Shown here: piece by piece, positions 46,219 to 57,860 of the stretch
How positions within the stretch are numbered: position 1 is the stretch's first letter
How the letters are laid out: each line of letters begins with the position of its first letter
Source: Oehlia diaphana
Lineage: Eukaryota; Glomeromycota; Glomeromycetes; Glomerales; Glomeraceae
Assembly: GCA_003833135.1 (NCBI GenBank)
Contig: QZLH01000069.1
Location: forward strand, 110,419-174,418
Reading direction: 5' to 3'
DNA length: 64,000 nt
Notes under the pieces: model-generated
What the model saw: only the letters and a program-made list of their open reading frames with translations
Databases searched by the model: none
Told to the model about the DNA's origin: nothing
Translations under genes and position numbers: made by a program

Positions 46219-46894
46219 TACTACCTACATAGAAATATAACGAAAAAAGTTTGTAAACTGTAAAGATCTTTTTTATAGTAGAATTTCTTATCAAATCTTT
46301 GTTTATTATGCTTGTGTTATTTTATTTTAGTAAAATTTGAAATAAAATTTCCTATTATAGCTGAATGATAAATTGCGCCACTTGTAAGGTCCCATAATTT
46401 TCAGCTTTTTATTAATATAGAACGATAATCCGCAGCTAACCGTTTCTTCACAACGCAATTAGTTAACAATTCTATTAAAAGCACTTACTCATCAGATAAA
46501 TAAAATAAATATATTTATCAAGGACGAATAAAGTCGTCTCAGAATTGGAGAATAATTTTCGACTTTGATCTTGGGTGCGATCATTGAATTAAATGACAAT
46601 TAGTCTTCGTTACTGCTTGTTTGAATTTGGTCGCAAGGATTAATGTTACAATATATATGTTTCTAACAATTTAAATTTTCATATATTTGAAGTTAAAACA
46701 GTTTTTTAATTTATTAAACGATTTCTAATTTTCTTTACAATTTAATAAGGTGTAAAATTATTATGAATTATATTTTCTCAATTTACATGTCAAAAAAATA
46801 TATGTATAGTGTATTATTTTTTCACAATTCGAAATTATCTAAAGATATTAATAATAATAATTAATTATAAGTTTCAACTGTCTTAGTTGTTTTA
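46219..46894. other. Spacer between the Pil1-like gene and the glycosyltransferase gene
   Basis: Promoter side of the Pil1-like gene and 3' flank of the glycosyltransferase gene. Possible untranslated or short coding 5' exon of the Pil1-like gene; no clear frame. Confidence 0.45.
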
Positions 46895-48754
46895 TTAATG
46901 GTCCATGAGGTGATCAAGTGATATTTCCATATCAGGATTTTTTTCAAGTACTTTCATTTTACCAATTGCATCAATGATCGGTTTTGCAGGACAACCATCT
47001 GGTGCATAATGTACAACGAAATCACCATTTATATATCGGGATGGGAAAGTATTAAAGGTACGATCATCTTGGTCTAAAAATAACGTCTAAAATTTAAACA
47101 TTAAATTAATCTTTTTAATTACGATAATAAAATGATAAAGCAAAAATTATAATTTTCAACTTACTCCAGGTGCCCATTCTGGTTCTTGCATAAGATCCCA
47201 CATAGCACGTTGTTCATACATATGTCCCAAATAAAGATCTCTTCGCTTTTGTGTAAGTCTCAAAAAATCTCGACTCCATTCAGAATTTCTCATTATAAAT
47301 ACTCCAGCATTAATCATTTTATCGTTAACTGGTCTTGCAACAATCAAATGTTTCTTATCAAACTGTTCCCGTCCACCAGCTTTTTCAATAAATTGATCAA
47401 TAAGCTTCTCAACCGTTATAGAATAATTCATGATTACAGTATCCATATCAAGCCAAAATATCCAGTCATAATGCGGAAGTACTTTTTCAATAGCATCAAA
47501 TTTGCCCCAAACAGTTTTACGTAGTTTATAAGTTTGTTGAGCAAATTCGGCGGATCTTCCTACGAAAGAGTATCCATGTTTTTTAGCATAATCGCGTTTA
47601 TTCTCACCCGTCAAACGAGCTGCGGGAAGCATACAAAGATTATCATAAACGAAACTGCTAGTTATTACAGCAATATTTAACTTATTTGGATCATTTCTAG
47701 GATGACAAATTAAAGTTTTAGGGATGGAAAGATGCCCAAACAAATCCCTTATATCTTCTTCCAAGAATATATGACCAACAGCTATAGTTTTTTCAGTTGA
47801 AACATTTTCAACAGCGTTTGGAAATTCTATAATTCCAACGTCATCATTTACAAGATATAATCCGCTATCATCAGGATATGCTTGGTAATATTGGAAAGCT
47901 CGTGTAATCGTGTTTGTGAAGTTTGAGTCAATAACTTTAATACTATTTTTTGAGTCAATAATAGGAGCAACAGCATCACGACCAAGAATAATGGCCATGT
48001 CATCAGCATCTAACGTCATAAATGAACCCCAAACAAGTGTGCGTTTTTGAGTTTGTGTTAATATACTTCCGTGAATGGATGATTCTTCCAAGACTTGTTG
48101 GAGCTTTTCAAGATTTATAAGAGTTTTGTCATTGATAATTACGAGATAATTATAAGTAATGCCTTGTTTGCCAAGATCTTGTGCCTATAATAATTAATTG
48201 TATAATAAAAAAAAAAAAGATTTATCAATTAATAACCACGATTATTGATTATTATAATTATCAACAATTTTACGTACCCATTGGAGAATGGATTCTTGAA
48301 ATTTTTGACCGCTGATATTTGGGAATTCTTTAATGTCATCATATTCAACGAATTCGGCAGTAAAATCTCTTAACGTGCCTTTGTCTACACTTTTATACGG
48401 TTTTATTAAAAACTTATAATAAACGTTACCATCCTGGACCATACATGGTTCCAAATTATTCTTGATACCAAAAAATGCTTCTCTTAAAAACCTCCTTTGA
48501 CGTATATCACCTACTGTTGAAGTAATCGCAAACAATAAATTATAATGTCCTGAAGTGTTTGGAGCTCCGTCATCGCTACCTACGAAGGGTTTGTTCTTTT
48601 TCTCATCAGGAGAAACTTGAGAAGGTAAGTCTAAAATTTCGTCATTAAAAGTAAAGTCTTGAACTACATAGGGTGAAGACAGCAGAAAAATAAGAAATGC
48701 TATAAGAAATGCCGCTACGTATATGTTTATTTTACGAAAATGATATACGGGCAT
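46895..48754 (-). CDS. Type II membrane glycosyltransferase, GT31-like plus GT34 domains
   Basis: Exons 48754-48278, 48184-47165, 47086-46895; 562 aa. A short cytosolic N-terminus (MPVYHFRKINIY) and one transmembrane helix (about residues 12-31) mark a Golgi/ER type II enzyme. Residues about 75-280 resemble GT31 beta-1,3-transferases (NLLFAITSTVGDIRQRRFLREAFFG, VEYDDIKEFPN, YNYLVIINDKTLINLEKL, WGSFMTLDADDMAII). From about 330 on is a GT34-type alpha-galactosyl/mannosyltransferase domain: LNIAVITSSF, RDYAKKHGYSFVGRSAE, VWGKFDAIEKVLPHYDWIFWLDMDTVIMN with the DxD metal site, HLIVARPVNDKMINAGVFIMRNSEWS, AMWDLMQ, INGDFVVHYAPDG. GT34 fungal members (MNN10/11, GmaB-like) act on N-glycan or mannan branches. 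The N-terminal assignment is inference; a diverged Rossmann domain is the alternative. Confidence 0.8.
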
Positions 48755-49103
48755 CGTTACTGTCTTTATTTAACCCTATTTGATTAATTTGTTAAAAGGA
48801 AACGAGAAAGAAAAAAATATTTTTTTTAAAAAGACCGTTGTCCGAACACAGTAACTTTAAATGTTTAACTTCTTTCATTTATAAATATGCAATCCCTGCC
48901 GATGCACAACTTTATTATTTTGAGGACGTACTTAAATTAGGATTTTATTATGGTAATAAAATAATAAAAACAGAAAACGTGATAAGATCCAATAATAGAC
49001 AAGAAATAATTTGAGTTAAACGGAAAAAAGGTAATCCCGTATATACAGTAAATATAATAGTGATTATTGTATAAACAAAAAATTTAGATGTGTTTATACA
49101 GCG

Positions 49104-51255
49104 ATGGATTTTACAAATTCTAGTGTAATTATTCAACGATTAGAAAATTGTTCTAATGATCCTTTAAATAATTTAGATAATATAGTGAATCATTTGAAGC
49201 GGATTATTTCTGCAACTCAAAGTAATTTAGCGTATAGGTGATTAATTAATATCCATAAATATTAACATCGATTATTATTAATTGATATTTCGTTCCTTAG
49301 AGAGACTTTAAAACAAGAATCTCAGTTCTGGATAGTTACGACAAAGCTTTGGGATTGGACAAGCGAAAGGTTGTTAAAAGACGAACTTTCCGTTTTGCCT
49401 ATAATATCAGAGTTAGTTCGACTTTTTCGGAATATTGTAGCAGCAGTTTTAGAAAATCAAAATCTAGCCTTGTATGTCTTGCTTTCAATTTTATAATAAA
49501 AATTTATATTTAATTATTAAATTATACTTTCTCTAAGGGATCAAAAATGGAATGAAATTACAGAGAAAATTTTATGGTATTCCATGTTAAAATTTGATGA
49601 TAATAGATGTATGTATAAGAAAATAGATCAAAATTTTATTATTGGATTGACAATAATTTGAATTTGACGTATAGTCGTTCCGATATTAAGGTTTGGATCG
49701 CAAGCATTATCCAACGTTATAACAGGGAACGTTGATGCTCAGGAACTTATTTGGTCAGATTTTATGAATCGAACTGAACCTAATGATATTTTAAGGTATT
49801 GAATAAATAATCTTGTATATATCAAATAATTTCAAGAAATCTCTTATACAAGTGACTTGATTATAATATACAGTACTCTTGTTAATTGTGAAGACTGTGT
49901 TGTGTTAACGAGTGTTTTAGTCCTCGTGTATAATTGCATACATGAAAACGAATTCCGAAGGTAAAACTATAAATAAGATCTATTTCTTCATAATAAAATG
50001 GTAGCTAAAATTCTTCTTTATTCTTGAAGTAAGACTTTAATCGAGTCACATTCGGGCATACGTTTTTTAAAACTTTTATTAGAGCGCGCAGATACTCTCC
50101 TTGAAGATGAAAGTTCCCAAAATTTTGAACTAATGTATTGTCATTTTTTTTTTTTTTGAATTGCAAAAGAATTAGTATTTATGAACTCAGTTTATAAATC
50201 ATTATTATATACAGGTACGCATTAATTTCACGTTTAATAGACTTTGGTTTTTTCCCATCACTTTATGATTCATTAAATAACCCATCAATGTAAGAATCAA
50301 ATTTAATTATAATACTTTGAGAATAACAACGTTTCTTAGATCATATTTTTCTTATATTTTTAGACAGGTTCCAACACGACATCAAATTATACTTCTAAAA
50401 ATTCTTGATTCGGTTTTTTTTTCATCATCCTTAAAGATCAATGAAACTTCTATTTCCTTATGCACTCGTATCGTAAAAGGCTTCAACTCAATTTGCCCTC
50501 GAGTAATATACATAATGCAACAAGCTGAGAATAATTCCGTAGTAATGGAGAATTCTCATTTATTATATACCGCATTAGTATTATTTCTGCAATGCATTGG
50601 AAAATTGAGTCAGGAAGGAGATAGAGAAATGCGCGAATGTTTGTCTAAAGAAGGGATTATAACTTCTAGTATTTGTAAGTTTATTTATTTATATTATTTA
50701 TATAATTTTTTTTAAAAAAATTAATATAAAGTTTCTATTTTAATATTCTATTAGCACTTTTGTTTCAAGCAGACAAGACACTTCCACGTATGACTAACGC
50801 AACAACCCTTGTGACACAAACACATCAGCAGGCCTCTTCGGATTTCAAATTTGTCAAAAGAGACATTGTCAAAATAATAGGAAATATGGCTTATGAAAAC
50901 AAGATCGTTCAAGATGAAGTTCGTGAGTTAGGTGGAATTCCTTTAATATTAAATCAATGCAATATTGATGACAATAATCCATGTGAGAATCATAGTTTAG
51001 AATATTTCATTATCTTTATCTTTTAAAATTCTCATTAAACAATGTATGCACATTATAGATATTCGGGAATATGCAATCTTTGCTTTACGAAATCTTTTAA
51101 TTAATAATCCTGAGAATCAAAAACTTTTTGAACAACTTACACCAATTGAAACAGTACAACATCCGGTCCTACAAGATGTTGGTATTATGACAGAACTTGG
51201 ACAAGATGGAAAAATAAAGTTTTCGATTGACCCATCAAAAAATGGCCGAAAATAA
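49104..51255 (+). CDS. Ataxin-10 homologue (ARM-repeat protein)
   Basis: Eight or more short exons with introns of 50-75 nt. It starts at ATG 49104 (MDFTNSSVIIQRLENC) and ends at 51255. The clear diagnostic part is the C-terminal Atx10 domain: DFKFVKRDIVKIIGNMAYENKIVQDEVRELGGIPLILNQCNIDDNNP, joined across the last intron to YIREYAIFALRNLLINNPENQ (quoted in pieces; splice t|gtgag ... tatag|at). Upstream ARM-like helices include LWDWTSERLLKDEL, ISELVRLFRNIVAAVLENQNLAL and HQIILLKILDSVFFSS. The family includes human ATXN10 and yeast CTR86. Roles reported are in cytokinesis and ciliary or signalling scaffolds; the role in fungi is poorly known. Not all internal boundaries were verified. Confidence 0.85.
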
Positions 51256-51351
51256 AATTATTATATTATATATAGGATTTTGTCAAAAAAAAATGTAACA
51301 AATAACTGATTTGATATTAAATATTAGATAAAGTTACTTGATTATCAACTA

Positions 51352-51907
51352 TTATGAACTATATTGTGGTTCGTTTACTAGTTTCCCTACATATTCATAT
51401 TTTGATGCAAAATGGCTATGCCATTCTTTAAGACTATTTAATTCTTCCGAATCCAAATCTTCCAAAGTGTCGAGAGGTTGATCAATTGGAGTAAGTACAT
51501 CCATCTCAAAAGAATTTTTAGCTAATCCACGAGAAGCATCACGTCCAGCAAAATTTCCGTAAGGGCCATCTATAGAAAATCTGTTAATATCAAAATGTTT
51601 ATGAAAAATTATAAATATTGAAATTGTATATACCTGGACCATAAAAGTTGCGCCCCCTAGATACATCATAGACTTTACCACAAACGCCCATGTAAATTTT
51701 TGTTTGTGGAGTTCTTCCGTCGTATTCCCTTAGCTGTTTTGGTGTATATTCTCTGAAGATAGTTGTCTCGGGATGTTTTGCAATTGGTAATTGATAAGGT
51801 GGCGGTGTAAAATAAGAATAAACGACATAAATAAGAAAACTTGAAAGAAACCAGTTTAGAGGGTTTTCTTGAAGCTGAGTTAAAAGTGATTCAGTAAGTG
51901 TTGTCAT
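51352..51907 (-). CDS. DAP1: Membrane-associated progesterone receptor (MAPR/Dap1-like) cytochrome b5-fold protein
   Basis: Exons 51907-51634 and 51569-51352; 163 aa. One N-terminal transmembrane helix (about residues 16-33, NWFLSSFLIYVVYSYF) is followed by a cytochrome b5-like heme domain: REYTPKQLREYDGRTPQTKIYMGVCGKVYDVSRGRNFYGPG, DGPYGNFAGRDASRGLAKNSF, EELNSLKEWHSHFASKYEYVGKL (quoted in parts). The Tyr residues typical of MAPR heme ligation (in KIYMGVCGKVYDV and YGPG) are present, while b5-type His ligands are absent. Known role: Dap1/PGRMC1 binds heme and supports ER cytochrome P450 enzymes such as Erg11 in sterol synthesis. Head to head with IRE1 across about 700 bp. Confidence 0.9.
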
Positions 51908-52610
51908 TTTGCAATTTAGAAATTTAAAATTGTTTGTCTTACAAAAAGAGAAGAATAGGCAAATTTTATACTGAACAGCCAGTTTGTTAGTCAATTCATA
52001 AAATTAGTGATAAAAAAAAGATTCTAAGCAGCTAAGCCATTTATAACGATATGGATATTATGATTATTATTGATTTAAAAAAAAGGGTTAGGCTTTTGCT
52101 TTTATAGTGGTTCCTGTAACGCCCCAAGCAATAATGAAATTATTCGTCTAAATATAGCTAAGAGTTGCATATATCCACTTTTCACTATAATTGTTAGATA
52201 ATTTTTTAATTAATATTTATTATTTTCAATAAAAATACTTTTTTCTAAATTCTTTATAAAGTAAAGATAACAATTGATTTTCCTTAACAATAATTTAAAA
52301 CTATCACATTCTTGTTTATATCACTATTATATATGATAATTTTATTGAAAATCTGTGCATAAATAATATATTGACAAATTAAACATAACCCTTTACAGTT
52401 TTATATAAATATAAACAAACGTTAAAAAAAAAGAAACTCTATCGACCGTAACAATAAAGTTTTAAAATAAAAATTGGTTCCTTTTTTTTTTGTCTAAAAC
52501 TGAACTTTCAGGTCTTTTCCCGATATTTTTAGTAAAATTTATTTCCGTAATAAATTTTTTTTTTAAATCCGAATGAGACTTGCAGCCGATTAAGACTTAA
52601 AGGAAACAAT
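51908..52610. other. Divergent promoter region (MAPR / IRE1)
   Basis: 700 bp of A/T-rich DNA. No conserved element or ORF recognised. Confidence 0.45.
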
Positions 52611-55600
52611 ATGAGACTGCGCAGATTTGCTTTCACTCCTGTGTGCTCATTTTTATTGTGGGCGCTTATCATTTGCTTTTTCCTTGTTTTTCCTTATGCT
52701 AAGTCCCGGCTTGACTCTAAGGAACTTATACAACTTCGAACACCTTTTTACAAACGTATAGTTGGAGTCAATGCTCTTCCTCCTAAACTTAATCTAAGCC
52801 CCATTAATTTAGTGCTAATTTCAACACTGGATGGCAACCTGCACGGTGTCGACCGGTATACTGGTCAAGTTTTGTGGAGTCTAGAAGGTGCCGCTGACGG
52901 TTCTCTTATTAGAACGTATACGCGTTCTTCGTCTAAACAGCAAAATGTCACAAGTAATAAGGAAGAAAATACCAACATTATGGGGGATAAAGAGAATGAT
53001 GTCAATATTGACATGAGTTCTCAGAAACAGAAACAGGATCAAAATTATTCCGGGGATCTACATGACGATTCTCAACTCACAAAATTAAAGGATGATGTTG
53101 AAGAAGATGATGATTCTGATCGAGAAATTACTTACATTATTGAACCAACCAATGATGGTACATTATACTTATTTTCTCCAAAGACTGGTCTGCAGGTAAA
53201 TGAATTCCCGATAATTTTCTATTATTATTAGATCTTTACTACTTTATTTTGTTTGAACTATTTCCTGGAATACTCTTATTGTTATTTTGAAGGATATCTA
53301 AGGTTTACATTTTTATTATTAAGACATTATTATTGAATGACTGTTAATTAAACGAAAAATAGAAATTTCCATATACCGTTAAACAACTCGTTATGACTTC
53401 ACCATTTCGCTCTGCTGATGGTAAAATATTCATTGTTGGTAGTAAATCAACAAAATTCTTTGCCATTGATCCTACTACCGGAAAAATACTTCAATTTTTC
53501 AGTAGTGACGGTGATGAGAATGAATGTCCATCTATGGGGTCATTGCTTAGAGACGCTATATTTATAGGAGTTAATGGTAATTATATAACGTTATAATATA
53601 AAAACATAATAATAATTGGATTATATACAAACTTTCATGTTTAATTTATTAAATAGCGTATAAAATATCTATCTTTGAACGTGGCGTATTGAAATGGAAC
53701 ACTACTTATACCGAATATGTACCACATAGTTTTGATACAAACATCGAGCATTTGCACAAAACGTCACCCGATGGCCTTTATATTGCATCAACTCATAATG
53801 GAGAAGTTCTTTCTACGGATTCTTCTTCTGGTAATTTTCATTTAATTTCGATTTTATTTACGATTAATCTCTTTTTTTAAAAAAAATATGTCAGTTAACC
53901 GTTTATAAATAAAATTCTCTCTCTTTATAAGGTCAACATGCTTGGTATCATAAATTTCCTTCTCCGGCTGTTAATGTGTTTGACGTATTGGCATCAAAAG
54001 ATCTACCAAGTGGTTTACATATAGTAAGGCAACCACGACCTTCTGTCAAATACCATGAACATTTAAAAAAGTTACACCCTCCTCCCCAATTAGCCGCATA
54101 TATTGGTGACATTGACGGCACATTATTTGCCATGTCTGTTGAGAATTATCCATTGACACAATTCATCGCTGACTCTATATGGTTCGATTATTATAACAAA
54201 AGGATTTCTAGTGATAAAGAATCACAAGAAAATAGAGCACGTTGCCGTCCTGGATCCAGTATATATCCAGCATGTTTAATTGGGAAGCATAATTTGGTTA
54301 TTGGAGAACAACGTCCAAGCATTGAAGGCCCTCGTACCGAAAAAAGCCGTAATAATTCCATATTAGAACCAGGAGCAAGATCTATAGCACAAATTAGTTT
54401 TTCTTGGGCCTTGTTTTTTATTGTCATTGCTTGTATTATATATTGGAATAAAACACAAAAGAATGGAAATAGACCTTTCTTCGAAAAAAATTTGCTATCT
54501 TTTTTAGAGTTTAAAACACAAACCGCTAACGATGGTGTTCCTATGAATAATGGGATGAAAGAAATCTTTAACACAAAGAATAATAACAAGAAAGAAATTG
54601 GAAAGAAGAAAAAGAAAAATAATAAAAACCCAACTGTAAATACTAAAAAAGTAGAGTTAAAAGATGAGGAAAAAGGAAAAGTTTCTTCCACAAAAGTTCA
54701 ATTTGCTAAAGAGGTATTACAAAAAACAGAAGTACCTGCGGATATTCCACTTATAAATTCGTCACCAACTATAAGTGTTGTCACTTCACCTGAACAAAAT
54801 AATAATGTTATTGCCAACGCTAATGGCGAAATGAAATTGAATTCGTTGGTGGTATCTGATACAATTTTAGGTAATAATTAAGGTATTTATTAAGCTTTTT
54901 TTTTTTGTGGAGATGATTATTGACTATGTCTTTCCTATTAAATAGGATACGGGAGTCATGGTACAATTGTATATAAAGGAACATTTGAAGGGCGTGATGT
55001 TGCGGTTAAACGGTTGTTACTTGATTTTTATGATATAGCGCACCATGAAGTGTCACTTCTTCAAGAAAGTGACGATCATCCAAATGTAATTAGATATTAT
55101 TGTAAAGAACAATGTGATAGGTTTCTATACATCGCTCTTGAACTTTGTCCGGCATCATTATACGATTTAGTTGAAAGAGGCTCAACATTTCAGTATGCAG
55201 ATTTGTTGACAACATTACATCCTTCTAAAATTCTTTATCAAATTGTTGCTGGTTTACATCATTTACATTCAATGAAAATTGTACATCGAGATATAAAACC
55301 ACAGAACATTTTAATAGCACCATCAAAGCATAAAAAATTTTCCAAAAAAGATGGAGTTATTCAACAAACCTCTTCCGTGAGGGTATTAATTTCAGATTTC
55401 GGATTATGTAAAAAGTTGGAGGGAGATTCTAGTAGTTTTCATAATACAACAAACAATGCAGGTGGTACTATTGGTTGGCGAGCACCGGAATTGCTGTCAT
55501 CATCGGTTCCACCATCCCCAGATGGAAATAATAATAATATTGAATCAGTTTGGACATCTGTAGATCGATTGAATGATAATTCATTTACTTCTTCATCTAC

Positions 55601-56467
55601 AGGATCAGAATATGATAATGGACAGCCACGTAGAGTAACAAAAGCAATAGATATTTTTTCGGCAGGATGTTTATTTTACTATGTATTATCAGGAGGAGAT
55701 CATCCGTTTGGAGATCGTTATTCTAGAGAAATTAATATTTTAAAAGGAGTTTACGAATTATCAAAATTGGACGGAATGGGGGAGGAAGGTATTGAGGCGA
55801 AAGATTTAATAATGAGAATGATAGAACGAGATCCCAAAAAACGGTATGTCATTTTTAATTTAGATGTATAACAAAATAATAATTTGATAAATTTTTAAAA
55901 ATATATTTGTTTTTAGACCAAAAGCGGAAATTGTTATGTTACATCCGTATTTCTGGTCACCGTCTAAGCGTCTTGGATTTCTTCAAGACGCGTCTGATCG
56001 GTTTGAAATAGAGGAAAGAGATCCACCCTCACCATTGCTTCAACGATTAGAACAAGGTGCAGTTGATATTATAGGACCAGATTGGTATAAGCGAATTGAT
56101 AGAATAGTAGTAGAAAATTTAGGAAAATATCGAAAATATGACGGTTCAAGAGTAAGAGATTTATTAAGAGCACTAAGAAATAAGGTTTTTATAATTTGTT
56201 TATATATATAATTAATTATTTTAATTATTTTGAAAATTTACCTATATTTATTTAATATTTACTAATTCTTTACAGAAACATCATTACCAAGATCTTCCTG
56301 ATCATGTTAAAAGGTCCTTAGGTGAAATTCCGGATGGGTTTCTTTTCTATTTTACATCAAGATTTCCTCAGTTGATGCTACATGTATATTACGTGATTGC
56401 TGAATCGGAAACATTAAAAGATGAAAGCATGTTTAGACATTATTTTGAATTACCCGGAGAAGTTTAA
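52611..56467 (+). CDS. IRE1: IRE1 unfolded-protein-response kinase/endoribonuclease
   Basis: Seven exons in phase: 52611-53195, 53363-53576, 53657-53830, 53932-54870, 54946-55843, 55917-56184, 56276-56467; 1089 aa. Signal/anchor at residues about 12-29. Luminal beta-propeller-like sensor (VLISTLDGNLHGVDRYTGQVLWSLEG, FIVGSKSTKFFAIDPTTGKI, YIGDIDGTLFAMSVENYP), with an acidic Gln/Asp-rich insert in place of a compact loop. A transmembrane helix follows (FSWALFFIVIACIIYW), then a Lys-rich linker. Kinase: GYGSHGTIVYKG loop, VAVKR lysine, IVHRDIKPQNIL, SDFGLCKKL, GGTIGWRAPELL. KEN RNase domain: HPYFWSPSKRLGFLQDASDRFE, WYKRIDRIVVENLGKYRKYDGSRVRDLLRALRNKKHHYQDLP, PDGFLFYFTSRFPQLMLHVYYVI. It senses unfolded protein in the ER and splices HAC1/XBP1-type mRNA. 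All catalytic motifs are intact. Confidence 0.96.
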
Positions 56468-56766
56468 TGAATTATTTTTAGTAGAGAAAATTTTATAGCT
56501 ATTAGATACGCGATAAATTTTATTTATCGTTTAAAATTTTTGTAAAAAAAATTTTTATGTAATATATCAACCTCAAAAATATTAAAACAATAAAATCAAT
56601 TTCAAAATTAAATAATGATAAAAAATCATATTGGGTAACTTTACAAAATTCTGAAGCAAATTTAATTAGTCGTTGTTACATGAACAAATTTTTTATTTTT
56701 GACCCTTTTACCACATATATCTGAGTCCAAAGTAATTAATTAAAGAAAAGAAAAGAAAAAGATAAA

Positions 56767-57685
56767 CTAATAGAAAGTTGAAGGACGTTTGGCCAAAAAT
56801 GTAGTCTTCGATTTTTGTACACGATGAGGAAGAGGGAATTTGATATTAGGTTCAAGTAACTGTCTGATATATGGACGTCTCACCTAAAATAATAATATAA
56901 AAATTAGAAAAGAAATATATCAAAAGAATACATTGGAAAAAGTTATAGACGTTAATTACTTGGCTAGTCTTCAATTCTGCGACACGCATAATTTGAATTG
57001 AAGAAAATCGAGCACGATGACGGGCGGCCATATCTTGATCTAGTATTTTAAAAAGAAAGTAAAATTTTGTAAAGTAATCCTAAAATAAATTTATATTAAA
57101 TGTGATAAACTTACAACAGGAATGAACAGCATCAGTTCTAAATTAAAATTGAGAATAATGATATAGTTAGTATAAAAAAGATAAATTACATTTATTTATT
57201 GAATTAAAAATATATATATATAACCTGGTCAATTCCCGATATTCTTTGTACATATTATGCGTGCCAGAACGGGAATCATACCGGAGCCATATACCGAAAT
57301 TCTTAATTAGTAAAGGCTTCTTTTCAAAGATCTAAATCATATAATGTTATCTTAATCAATCGTTTAAAAAGTTTCTCTGATTTTAAAAGATAATTAGTTA
57401 ATATATACTTCATTGATGGATACAATTTCGCCAGCAGCTTTTTTCACTTTTTTGAGCTTTTTAAGAAAATACCAAAACCTACTCTTCGCAACAACTTCAT
57501 TAGGGGCGAAAAGTCTCATACGATAAAGTCTTGGAATAGTGTCCTTTACATTTGGAAGTTTACGGCCAATTACTTGATATTCGTGCAACTATTAGTAAAG
57601 AAAAAAAAAAAAAAAAAATGTAATACTCATTCCTAAATAAAATTATCGGTAAATGTTTATGTTATTATTAACTTACTCTACCCAT
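56767..57685 (-). CDS. RPL20: 60S ribosomal protein eL20 (L18a)
   Basis: Six coding exons in phase: 57685-57677, 57588-57409, 57331-57225, 57137-57115, 57039-56960, 56883-56767; 171 aa, matching the family. The first coding exon is only 9 nt (ATG GGT AGA). Sequence: [129 protein letters not shown] (quoted in part only). It is a structural protein of the large subunit. An intron right after the first codons is common in ribosomal protein genes. Head to head with the ATP synthase gamma gene, 175 bp between starts, so the two may share a promoter. Confidence 0.95.
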
Positions 57686-57860
57686 ATTAGCGATGGATAA
57701 TGGATGTAATGAAGAGAGAATCAAAAAAAAAATTTTCGATAAAAATATAATAATCACGTGAGTTAACAAAAAGATATTTGTGTAATGATGATAATCCAAA
57801 AATTCTGCTCCCATTAAAGGAATTCATTTTTTTTTTATTATTATTTATTTAAGGGACAAA

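Noticed and set aside
54191..54691. 166-codon minus-strand frame inside IRE1
   Set aside because: It is antisense to the IRE1 transmembrane/linker exon; Phe-rich because the sense strand is Lys-rich.
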